Positions 9,572 through 16,538 of a DNA stretch of 64,000 nucleotides are shown here, in pieces. The notes under the pieces are model-generated. The model made no database searches. It had not been told where the DNA came from and saw only the letters and a program-made list of their open reading frames with translations. Each line of letters opens with the position of its first letter. The stretch's first letter is position 1. The DNA is from Rubripirellula reticaptiva (GTDB lineage Bacteria > Planctomycetota > Planctomycetia > Pirellulales > Pirellulaceae), in assembly GCF_007860175.1 (NCBI RefSeq), contig NZ_SJPX01000002.1:372001-436000 (forward strand). The letters are read 5' to 3'. A program made the translations under genes and the position numbers.

Positions 9572-10312
9572 TTAACCAAAGAAGATCAGCAGGTAACCGA
9601 CGCCGATAAATCCTCCGAGCATGGTGATCCACCACGCAATCTGAATTCGTTGTCGGCGTGAAGGATCCTGGTACGCCGTCTTGGGCAATCGCCACAGAAG
9701 CGATACCACATAGACCGTTGATACAGGAGGCAACAACATCGTCGATGCAGCAGCAGCAACCATTACTCGCCGAACTTGATCGTCGAGCTCTTCGTTGGTC
9801 ACGACGACCGCATCTGGGTTACGTGATTTCGTGTCCTTGCCAGCTGATTCGTCCACGAGAACGGGACGATAGGGGTTTCGATCATCGAGTGACGACGCGT
9901 CGGGTGCAACCACTTCAATGTCACCGAATCCTTCCGCAGCACTTTCAGTCGTATCGGTCTGAGTGTCAAGGAACCGAGTCCTCTTGTCGTCGTCGCTGCG
10001 TGGCTTGTTGCAGCTCCAACAAACCTCAAACGACGCTTCATTGGGCTCGCTACATCGGCCGCATTGCCAGTCGCCAGCTTCGCGAAGTCGTTTCTCGTCA
10101 TCCGCCAGCGTGGCAACCGCCCGGTCGTAGTCATCATTGGCGACTTCTAGACGGACACCGTTTGATGTCGCTGCACCACCGAGACTAAGTGCGGTTGCCA
10201 TGTCGGTTCCGGTGACGAATGCGCGAATGTTGGCAGCCGCCAAACGATCACGAATGATCTCGGCTTCAAAAACGTCGGAAAATCCGCGAAGCGTGCGGGT
10301 CAATCGGGTCAT
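9572..10312 (-). CDS. DUF2007 / RanBP2-type zinc-finger membrane protein
   Basis: Function unknown. The N-terminal 70 residues (TRTLRGFSDVFEAEIIRDRL, then VANDDYDRAVATLAD) look like the DUF2007 ferredoxin-fold domain, thought to be a signalling or ligand module. A zinc-ribbon follows, WQCGRCSEPNEASFEVCWSC, with C-x2-C-x10-C-x2-C spacing like RanBP2 zinc fingers. An acidic linker leads to two predicted membrane segments at the C-terminus (SMLLPPVSTVYVVSLLW and WITMLGGFIGVGYLLIFFG). The ATG at 10312 is preferred over the TTG at 10315; GAAGGTG lies upstream. It converges with the patatin gene, with only 19 bp between the stops. Confidence 0.7.
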   Translation of the reverse strand: MTRLTRTLRGFSDVFEAEIIRDRLAAANIRAFVTGTDMATALSLGGAATSNGVRLEVANDDYDRAVATLADDEKRLREAGDWQCGRCSEPNEASFEVCWSCNKPRSDDDKRTRFLDTQTDTTESAAEGFGDIEVVAPDASSLDDRNPYRPVLVDESAGKDTKSRNPDAVVVTNEELDDQVRRVMVAAAASTMLLPPVSTVYVVSLLWRLPKTAYQDPSRRQRIQIAWWITMLGGFIGVGYLLIFFG

Positions 10313-10378
10313 CAAGCTAGCACCTTCGTAGCGGGCAGATCAGAACCTCCCCATTTTACTCACAACACACGCCCTTGG

Positions 10379-10999
10379 CTAAGCGACTCGTGTTCGAATC
10401 GCTGACTGCGATGCCATCGATTCGCATTCGTGGATCCATCGTTTTAATCGGCGTGTGCTTGGCAACCGTCGACCACGCAGCAGGACTTGGCCTTGGCTGC
10501 TTTCGGCGAACCGTTGCAAATCTCGATACAGCGTCCCGGCTGACTCGGCCGCCAATCCGCGAACACTTCGGCGGTGGATACTGACCAGCAACAGGGCATC
10601 GCGAGGCATCATGCCAGGCACCGAAGCCGCGAACCGGATCGCACGACGGTAGTGTTGGATCATGCGGTGCGCTTTTCGAGTTGCACTAAAGTGACTTGCC
10701 AATCGCTCGGGGTCAGCTGACGCTAAATCGCCAGCCGTGACTATTCCGAGTTCAAGCAAACGCTCGCAGCGGCGAGGGCTGCAAATTCGAATGTGTTCCA
10801 ACCGCATGCTTAGCAATCGCTCGCGATGCGAACCGGCGGGGTTCAGCGGTCTTGGGCCGACGCGTTGCCGAGCCGCCGTCGGCTTGGCAGGTGTCTTTGG
10901 CAATTGTGCGTACAGGACGACCGAGCTTTGCGTGTCGGACGTGATCGGCTTGGGAGCCGTTGGCGACGAAAACAGTCGCAGAAAAGATCGAAGCAACAT
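10379..10999 (-). CDS. DUF4332-like helix-hairpin-helix protein
   Basis: Not assigned to a pathway. The central part (LEHIRICSPRRCERLLELGIVTAGDLASAD) has the look of the helix-hairpin-helix repeats of DUF4332 proteins, which are frequent in Planctomycetes and may bind nucleic acid. A second set of such helices follows (DALLLVSIHRRSVRGLAAESAGTLYRDL). The C-terminal tail is basic. The ATG at 10999, with GGAAG six bases upstream, is preferred; a GTG at 11035 would add 12 residues. It stands alone between two other minus-strand genes, with more than 180 bp of noncoding DNA on its upstream side. Confidence 0.6.
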   Translation of the reverse strand: MLLRSFLRLFSSPTAPKPITSDTQSSVVLYAQLPKTPAKPTAARQRVGPRPLNPAGSHRERLLSMRLEHIRICSPRRCERLLELGIVTAGDLASADPERLASHFSATRKAHRMIQHYRRAIRFAASVPGMMPRDALLLVSIHRRSVRGLAAESAGTLYRDLQRFAESSQGQVLLRGRRLPSTRRLKRWIHECESMASQSAIRTRVA

Positions 11000-11216
11000 A
11001 GTCTTCCGAGTGGAGTGAGAGAGAAGAAGAGGCACTCAACACGTGAATGATTAACGAACAAGAAGGCACGAACGCTAGACTGGTTTTCGCATCGAATCGC
11101 CAAGTATTTGAACTCAGGCGAACAAGAAAACTTGGGCAAGAAAACATCACGAGCGTCGCCACGAAGAAGTGCCGTCGAGGGGTCATTCTTCGCACAATGT
11201 CGTCGCGAGACGCAGC

Positions 11217-12722
11217 TTAGTATCCGATGCCGAGACGGAACATAATTCCGTCATCAAGGTCGAGGTTGTCTTGGCGACTGCGGCGAAACCGAAGCTCGCG
11301 ATTGAAGACGTAACCGATTTCAGCAAACCCTAATCGGCGGCCTGCACGAATCTCGTCGCTGCGTCCCCATTCCAGTCCAGCAACCGCGCGAAGATCATTG
11401 ATATCGATGCTGTCTTCGCTTCCGCTGGCTCGCGTGACCGTCCATGATCCGCCGCCATAGTCGCCACTGAGGTACCACCACACGTCCTGAGTCCCGACGG
11501 TTCTCAAGTAGCGTGCAAATTTTGGCTGAGGAAAAAACAGGTCCACTCGTGTGTAGGGATTCGGCTGACACAAGACACCGAACGCAGGCACGAGCTTTAG
11601 ATCGTTTCGATCCAGATAGTAGACACCACCCTTCAACGTCGACGTTGGCGTTAACCGAAAACTTGCCAGCGCCTTGCCGAGGATCCGAATGCTATCGCTG
11701 TTGAAGGTATCGAAGTCCGTGAATGCTCCCACCCGCACGCCAAGTTCGGTGCTGACCATTTGGTTGGGATCCGAGTTCCAACCAAGATCCAAGAAAGCAC
11801 TATAGGCACTGCCTGGAAGATCCGCATTCTTTTGAACGGTTGTTTTGGGTCCGTCCCAAAGGTGCAGCGAAAACGAGGGAACAACGTAAAGCGGTTGATT
11901 GGAGTAGAAAAAATTAGGAAACGCGAACACGATCGAGACGTCGGTATCGTTCATGTTCAGATCGTTCGAGCTATCACCAAATCCCACGTATCCATTTCGA
12001 AATCGTGGTCCGCGCAACAACTGCGAGGCGTCGTTGGAGAATCCGCTGACGCTCGGGAAGATGCTTCCCGAAATCAAACCTTCGGGAAACAATGTTGATG
12101 GCGATGACGAAGGATAAATCGAATTGGGGAACGATTGTATTTGCGGTGAACCGATACCAGCGGGCGGACCGTAGACGTTTGGATTGTCATACTGAAACGA
12201 AGGCGGGCCATACGAAGGCGCACTGTATGTCGGGGCACCATAGGCAGGCGCACCGTACGGGTTGCCTGTGTTGGGCGCTCCCATCGGCGCGCCAAATCCC
12301 GCCGGTGGTGCACCGAAACCACTCGTACTCGGTGACGAAGCAGGTTGTGAAAACAGTCCGCCAAAGAGACTCGGTGCTGGACTTGCCGTGCTTGGATAGC
12401 TGGCTGCCGGCGGCGAAACTCCGGTGGGCGCTCCGATTCCGACTGAACCGATTCCAACCGACCCTTGGGGCGAAGTCGCGTAAGGATCAAAGCCTGCGGA
12501 ACCGCCGGGCGAATGAGCTGCGGGCGGTGGTCCAATCGGCACCAGATTCGTTTGCGGACTTTGTCCAGATGTCCCGTATTGTGCGTTCGCATTTGCGACA
12601 ATCAGAGACGACGCCATCATCAACAGGCGGATCGACAGTCCGCGCAAACACCGCAGCCACACGAGACAGGAACGTCGTCGCTGGCAACCTCGGGACGAGC
12701 TGTGGTTGACGGTTGATTTCAT
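11217..12722 (-). CDS. Exported proline/glycine-rich beta-barrel protein (DUF6268-like)
   Basis: A probable outer-membrane protein of unknown role. The N-terminus is long and basic (KSTVNHSSSRGCQRRRSC...), followed by a hydrophobic stretch and ANANA before QYGTSG, a likely signal peptidase site. Residues of about 45-230 are low-complexity Gly/Pro/Ser/Ala/Tyr with repeats of YGAPAYGAPTYSAPSYGPP type. The C-terminal 280 residues alternate short polar and aromatic strands (NDTDVSIVFAFPNFFYSNQPLYVVPSFSLHLWDG) and end in FRLGIGY, which fits a beta-barrel ending in an aromatic. It resembles the planctomycetal DUF6268 family from memory. The ATG at 12722 is preferred; an upstream in-frame GTG-type extension would add 17 residues. 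Confidence 0.65.
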   Translation of the reverse strand: MKSTVNHSSSRGCQRRRSCLVWLRCLRGLSIRLLMMASSLIVANANAQYGTSGQSPQTNLVPIGPPPAAHSPGGSAGFDPYATSPQGSVGIGSVGIGAPTGVSPPAASYPSTASPAPSLFGGLFSQPASSPSTSGFGAPPAGFGAPMGAPNTGNPYGAPAYGAPTYSAPSYGPPSFQYDNPNVYGPPAGIGSPQIQSFPNSIYPSSSPSTLFPEGLISGSIFPSVSGFSNDASQLLRGPRFRNGYVGFGDSSNDLNMNDTDVSIVFAFPNFFYSNQPLYVVPSFSLHLWDGPKTTVQKNADLPGSAYSAFLDLGWNSDPNQMVSTELGVRVGAFTDFDTFNSDSIRILGKALASFRLTPTSTLKGGVYYLDRNDLKLVPAFGVLCQPNPYTRVDLFFPQPKFARYLRTVGTQDVWWYLSGDYGGGSWTVTRASGSEDSIDINDLRAVAGLEWGRSDEIRAGRRLGFAEIGYVFNRELRFRRSRQDNLDLDDGIMFRLGIGY

Positions 12723-12851
12723 CGCGCGGCAGAAGCGTGGCAGTGCGTGGACGGCAAACACACTCGTCCACACATCGGGATTACTCTGCCACGATGACTC
12801 CGGTCAAGGCGAATCCCCCGGCAACTTCGGCTAGCGAGGCCAGGAAAACTA

Positions 12852-12872
12852 AGAAAGTTTTCGAAACTTTCT
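12852..12872 (-). terminator. Palindrome overlapping the pabA stop, possible terminator
   Basis: A perfect inverted repeat, AGAAAGTTT-TCG-AAACTTTCT, spans the end of the pabA-like gene and includes its TAG stop. The stem is nine base pairs but AT-rich, and no run of T follows on the minus strand, so it would be a weak intrinsic terminator at best. It may instead be a protein-binding palindrome. Confidence 0.35.
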
Positions 12873-13449
12873 ACCAGTGCAAGAATCGCTTCAGCATTTC
12901 CGTGCCCGGTTCGGTCAAGAAACTCTCGGGGTGAAACTGCCAACCTTCCATTTTGAACTCGCGATGACGCACGCCCATGATCTGACGCACGCCGCCGGTA
13001 TCGGTCCACGCCGACACGACCAGCTCAGCTGGCAAGCTGGAAGGTTCAATCACTAATGAGTGATAGCGAGTCGCGATGAAAGGATTGGCAAGGCCGGCGA
13101 ATAGGCCACCATCGTCGTGCACGATCGCGTCGGTCTTGCCATGCATCAATTGCGGTGCACGGACGATCTTGCCACCGAAGGCTTGGCCGATGGACTGGTG
13201 CCCCAAGCAAACGCCCAACAAAGGAACGCGACCGGCAAACCGCGTGACGCAGTCCACACTGACGCCTGCTTCGGTCGGGGTACACGGCCCGGGCGACACC
13301 AAGACTCGCGACGGCGACAGTTCGTCAATCTGATCAATCGTCAGCTCGTCATTTCGAAAAACACGGATGTCGATTGTCGGATCAATTTCGCCGAGTCGCT
13401 GGACTAAGTTGTACGTGAATGAATCGTAGTTATCGATGACGACGACCAT
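12871..13449 (-). CDS. pabA: Aminodeoxychorismate/anthranilate synthase glutamine amidotransferase
   Basis: Class I glutamine amidotransferase that supplies ammonia to a chorismate-using partner, making p-aminobenzoate or anthranilate. The triad is visible: Cys81 in LLGVCLGHQSIGQAFGG, His173 and Glu175 in WQFHPESFLTEPG. The N-terminus VVVIDNYDSFTYNLVQRLGE is typical of PabA/TrpG. Length 192 aa matches the free-standing subunit. No PabB/TrpE or trp gene is nearby, so PabA versus TrpG cannot be decided here. Its nearness to DUF2617 and HisA-like genes hints at pterin or C1-cofactor supply, since p-aminobenzoate is a precursor of both folate and tetrahydromethanopterin-type cofactors; this is inference. 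Confidence 0.85.
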   Translation of the reverse strand: MVVVIDNYDSFTYNLVQRLGEIDPTIDIRVFRNDELTIDQIDELSPSRVLVSPGPCTPTEAGVSVDCVTRFAGRVPLLGVCLGHQSIGQAFGGKIVRAPQLMHGKTDAIVHDDGGLFAGLANPFIATRYHSLVIEPSSLPAELVVSAWTDTGGVRQIMGVRHREFKMEGWQFHPESFLTEPGTEMLKRFLHW

Positions 13450-13534
13450 GGGGGAAATTCCGTCGATGATGTCAATGGAGAAACAAGTCGAAAACGCTAA
13501 AAAAGATATTCTTTCGCTACTAGCTTAAACGCTC

Positions 13535-13564
13535 TTTAGTCAGTTCCGATACGGTGCCTATAAT
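13535..13564 (+). promoter_or_regulatory. Candidate sigma-70 promoter for the DUF2617-HisA-like pair
   Basis: A perfect TATAAT lies at 13559-13564, with a weak -35 (TTTAGT, 13535-13540) and an 18-base spacer. Transcription would start near 13571 and leave a leader of about 100 bases before the GTG start at 13671. The site is in the divergent region between pabA and the plus-strand genes. Confidence 0.45.
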
Positions 13565-13670
13565 GGGCGAGTCGCTTGAGCGATCGTTGAATGGTCTAGG
13601 GTGAAGCCAGACTGTGTCGACATGAAACGACGATTTCACCCTTCCTTAGTTCGTGTAACGGATATTTGCT

Positions 13671-14225
13671 GTGCTTTCGGTTCGCCCCAAAGTTGCCGAA
13701 TTGGCATTTCACGTTTTCAGCCGCTCGCTCCATCCCGAGTTGTACACCATTCATAAGACGCGTAGCGTCGAACGTGACCACTACACCGCTCAGATTGACA
13801 TCACCAATTGCGGTCACGTTGTAACGTGGAATGCTGCCGGTGTGACGCTTTGCGAAGTCGCAACCAGTGCTCAACAACCGTTGCCGAAACGACGCTGTTT
13901 ATTGTCCAAGCCACTGAAGGGCAGCCGCACTGAACGAGCCGATTGCCGGCAGGGCATCAACTATCGCACACACTTTCAGCTCGAACGAGTTGAACCCGAT
14001 TTGTTTTGGATGGTTCAACAACAACTTGGTAACGGTCCTACCGAAGGTCTGCTGCATCGATTCGATTCGAGCGGCCGAATGGCGTTTGGCGCACTCAGCT
14101 ACGTCAGTACCGAGACACGGCGCAACTCGATGTTGCTGCAAGCCATTCATACATTCCCGGATGACTTTGCCATTGTAAAAGTTGAAACATTGTTCTCGCT
14201 CGACGGTGAAAGCAAAACTGCTTGA
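13671..14225 (+). CDS. DUF2617 family protein
   Basis: Conserved planctomycetal protein of unknown function (184 aa). It resembles DUF2617: VAELAFHVFSRSLHPELYTI, then ITNCGHVVTWNAAGVTLCEV, and the C-terminal FPDDFAIVKVETLFSL. No signal peptide or membrane segment is seen, so it is likely cytoplasmic. The start is a GTG; a nearby ATG at 13622 is in a different frame. The stop overlaps the TTG start of the following HisA-like gene (TTGA), so the two are probably translated together. The pairing suggests a shared pathway, but no reaction can be named. Confidence 0.65.
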   Translation: MLSVRPKVAELAFHVFSRSLHPELYTIHKTRSVERDHYTAQIDITNCGHVVTWNAAGVTLCEVATSAQQPLPKRRCLLSKPLKGSRTERADCRQGINYRTHFQLERVEPDLFWMVQQQLGNGPTEGLLHRFDSSGRMAFGALSYVSTETRRNSMLLQAIHTFPDDFAIVKVETLFSLDGESKTA

Positions 14226-14965
14226 TCGACAAAATCATCGGTGTCATTGACTTGATGAACGACGCTGCGGTTCACGCCGTTGCGGGGAAACGAAGCCACT
14301 ACCAGCCTATCGAGTGGTGCGGCCATTCGCCGCTTCGACTTGCCGAACATTATTGGCAACTCGGCGTGTCGCGTCTTTATGTCGCAGACTTAGACGCCAT
14401 TCTTCACGGCAAGGTTCAGACCAATTTGCTGGTTGATATCGCCAACCAGTTCCCCGTCGACGAACTGTTGCTCGACATCGGCTGGAAAGGTGCATGTGAC
14501 AGTCAGATTGCGGCCGTCGAAAAGCTGCTTCAAGAAACGGGCAAGTCAACGTGCTTCATCGCGGCCACCGAATCAGCGCGCGATACTGATGCGATCGATG
14601 AACTGGCAAAACTAGCCGACCCGTCACGCGTGTTTTTAAGCCTGGATCTGCGTGGTGGGAAAACGGTTGACAATACCGCGCCGGAATCTGAGTGGATCGA
14701 AACGGCGATTCGCTTGAACTTAGCGGGTGTGATCGTGCTAGATATTGCTGCGGTTGGAACGGGCGCTGGTCCCGTCACCGCGGATCGTTGCCGAACCATT
14801 GCCAACACACTGGGCGGCCCCATTAGCCGGCAAAGCAAACACCAGCGAATCTATTCCGGTGGCGGCGTCCGAACTCTTGCTGACGTAGCCGCACTAGTCG
14901 ATGCCGGATGCCACGGTTGCTTGGTCGGAACAATGCTTCACGAAAGCGAAGTTCGGGCAACATAG
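14222..14965 (+). CDS. HisA-like TIM-barrel protein
   Basis: A (beta/alpha)8 barrel related to phosphoribosylformimino-AICAR isomerase (HisA): IIGVIDLMNDAAVHAVAG at the N-terminus, LYVADLDAILHG, DLRGGKTVDNT in the middle and IYSGGGVRTLADVAALVDAGCHGCLVGTMLHE at the end, a phosphate-binding pattern. It is not accompanied by his genes, and it departs from true HisA at several barrel motifs. HisA-like paralogues are known near tetrahydromethanopterin-linked C1 genes in methylotrophs and Planctomycetes, so a role in that cofactor's synthesis is a reasonable guess. Translation begins at a TTG overlapping the stop of the DUF2617 gene. Confidence 0.7.
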   Translation: MIDKIIGVIDLMNDAAVHAVAGKRSHYQPIEWCGHSPLRLAEHYWQLGVSRLYVADLDAILHGKVQTNLLVDIANQFPVDELLLDIGWKGACDSQIAAVEKLLQETGKSTCFIAATESARDTDAIDELAKLADPSRVFLSLDLRGGKTVDNTAPESEWIETAIRLNLAGVIVLDIAAVGTGAGPVTADRCRTIANTLGGPISRQSKHQRIYSGGGVRTLADVAALVDAGCHGCLVGTMLHESEVRAT

Positions 14966-14980
14966 AATTTTTAGCCAGAA

Positions 14981-15760
14981 CTACAGTTCGACCTTCAACT
15001 CGAACCGTTCAATCGATTTCGCTTTGCCGTTTTCTTTTGCTTCCACGATCGCACCGCACAGCCGAACGTCTCGCGTTGCCACGTGAAAATGGCATGGCTC
15101 AAACGTCCGCGTCGCCAACATCACTCGCTTGATATCGCGACCAATGATGCTGTCGTAAGGTCCGCACATCCCGACATCACACTGAAACGCAGTTCCACCG
15201 GGAAAGATGCATGCGTCGGCGGTTGGTACGTGAGTGTGTGTTCCCAAAACGGCGGTCACTTTGCCGTCCAAATAGCGACCGATGACTTGCTTGTCGCTAG
15301 TTGCTTCGGCGTGGACGTCGACCAAGATGTGTTTTGCCGAGTCGCCAATTTCTTCGAGCGCTCGGTCGACGGCATCAAACGGACAATCAACCGGCCGCAT
15401 GTAGACTCTGCCCATGACGGAAATCACACCTAGCGGTCCCTTGGGGGTATCGATCACAACCCAGGCACGGCCAGCAGCATCGGCGGGATAGTTTGCCGGC
15501 TTGACCATGCGATTCGTTTTCTTCAACGTCGCGATAATTTCTTTGCACCGGTAGATGTGATCACCAAGCGTGACTGCATCGACGCCAGCATCGGTCAATC
15601 GCTTGAATTGGCGCGGCATCAGCCCGGATCCATCCGACGCATTTTCGGCGTTGACAATTAGCGCGTCCAACTTCAATTCGGCCCGCAATGCCTGGGCTTG
15701 TTGGACAACGGCGGTATAACCCGGCTTTCCGACGATATCGCCGAGAAAAAGAATCCGCAT
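14981..15760 (-). CDS. YmdB-family metallophosphoesterase
   Basis: Predicted cytoplasmic 2',3'-cyclic nucleotide phosphodiesterase of the YmdB/TIGR00282 family (259 aa, normal length). Metal-binding motifs can be seen: LFLGDIVGKPGY at the N-terminus, NAENASDG, TLGDHIYRCKEI, DVHAEATSDK and GTHTHVPTADACIFPGGTAFQCDVGM. Known family members hydrolyse 2',3'-cAMP and affect biofilm and sporulation choices in Bacillus; the planctomycete role is unknown. It converges with the HisA-like gene (15 bp between stops) and diverges from the small secreted protein at 15994. The family partner RNase Y is not in the window. Confidence 0.85.
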   Translation of the reverse strand: MRILFLGDIVGKPGYTAVVQQAQALRAELKLDALIVNAENASDGSGLMPRQFKRLTDAGVDAVTLGDHIYRCKEIIATLKKTNRMVKPANYPADAAGRAWVVIDTPKGPLGVISVMGRVYMRPVDCPFDAVDRALEEIGDSAKHILVDVHAEATSDKQVIGRYLDGKVTAVLGTHTHVPTADACIFPGGTAFQCDVGMCGPYDSIIGRDIKRVMLATRTFEPCHFHVATRDVRLCGAIVEAKENGKAKSIERFELKVEL

Positions 15761-15850
15761 AAGTTACGATGCTCTCCGCTGAATTCGAAAAAAGCCGCCA
15801 AATCGCGGGCCACCTTGCCGCGGCCGCATGATACGCGATTGAGCCTCGAG

Positions 15851-15881
15851 GTTTTAGGTCACTGTTTTAGGTCACCTAAAA
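15851..15881. repeat. 13-bp tandem repeat with palindromic end, possible operator
   Basis: GTTTTAGGTCAC(T/C) is present twice in tandem (15851-15863 and 15864-15876). The second copy continues into its own reverse complement, giving the palindrome TTTTAGGT-C-ACCTAAAA (15865-15881). It lies in the 233-bp space between the divergently transcribed ymdB-like gene and the secreted-protein gene, a place suited to a regulator-binding site. Confidence 0.45.
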
Positions 15882-15993
15882 AACTCGCTTGCCCTAGGCG
15901 AATGACTGACTCGCAGTGGCAAAGCCAAAAACCTTCTTTTAGCGTATATTTCGGTGACTCTAATTTGCACAATCCATCATCGAAAGTTTCGAA

Positions 15994-16479
15994 ATGACCG
16001 TGACAAAAATGATCGCTTGCTTGGCCGGCTTGACGTGCCTGCTGGGTATCTGGTCAAGCGCGATCGGCCAGATTTCGCCACCGCAGAAAACAGATTCGGA
16101 AATTGAATTTCCAAAGGGCGTCACGCCGCCAATCGAAACGACTCCCGCAAGAAACGCGGCGAAGGCGCAACAGGAAATACGCGAAGCTTTGCAGGGGAAA
16201 ACAACGTCCGAAACCGGCGATGGCGTTCTGGATGACATTTTGCAGGTGATCAAGAGCCAGGGCAGTGTCTTGGACGGCAGCGTTTTGGATGCCTCCGATT
16301 TACCGGCCGGAAATCGGCGAGCAAATGTTTCGGCACATCACCGCGCCGTCGTCGCCGAACAGTTGCTGCGTTCGGCTAGGATGCTTTTCGAAACTGGGCC
16401 TATCGACGATTCCCGCGGCGAACTGATCCGGCAAATGCGAAGCGAAGCAGCCCGATTGCTTACCCCGCAAGATCAGTGA
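15994..16479 (+). CDS. Small secreted protein, function unknown
   Basis: Not recognised as a named family. The N-terminus MTVTKMIACLAGLTCLLGIW with SSAIGQ before ISPP is a clear signal peptide, so it is exported. The mature part (about 137 aa) is polar with Pro-rich and then helical sections; residues 85-105 (DDILQVIKSQGSVLDGSVLD) and 120-161 (HHRAVVAEQLLRSARMLFE...) look alpha-helical. No cysteine or lipobox is seen in the mature part. It precedes the multihaem cytochrome gene by 59 bp on the same strand, so the two may be co-transcribed. Confidence 0.6.
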   Translation: MTVTKMIACLAGLTCLLGIWSSAIGQISPPQKTDSEIEFPKGVTPPIETTPARNAAKAQQEIREALQGKTTSETGDGVLDDILQVIKSQGSVLDGSVLDASDLPAGNRRANVSAHHRAVVAEQLLRSARMLFETGPIDDSRGELIRQMRSEAARLLTPQDQ

Positions 16480-16538
16480 CTAAACTGCTTCGGTCCGCCT
16501 GCACCGCTTCCGCTCCTTTTTAAAACCGAACCAGACAC

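Noticed and set aside
14222-14965. True HisA of histidine biosynthesis
   Set aside because: No his genes nearby, several barrel motifs differ, and it is coupled to a DUF2617 gene.
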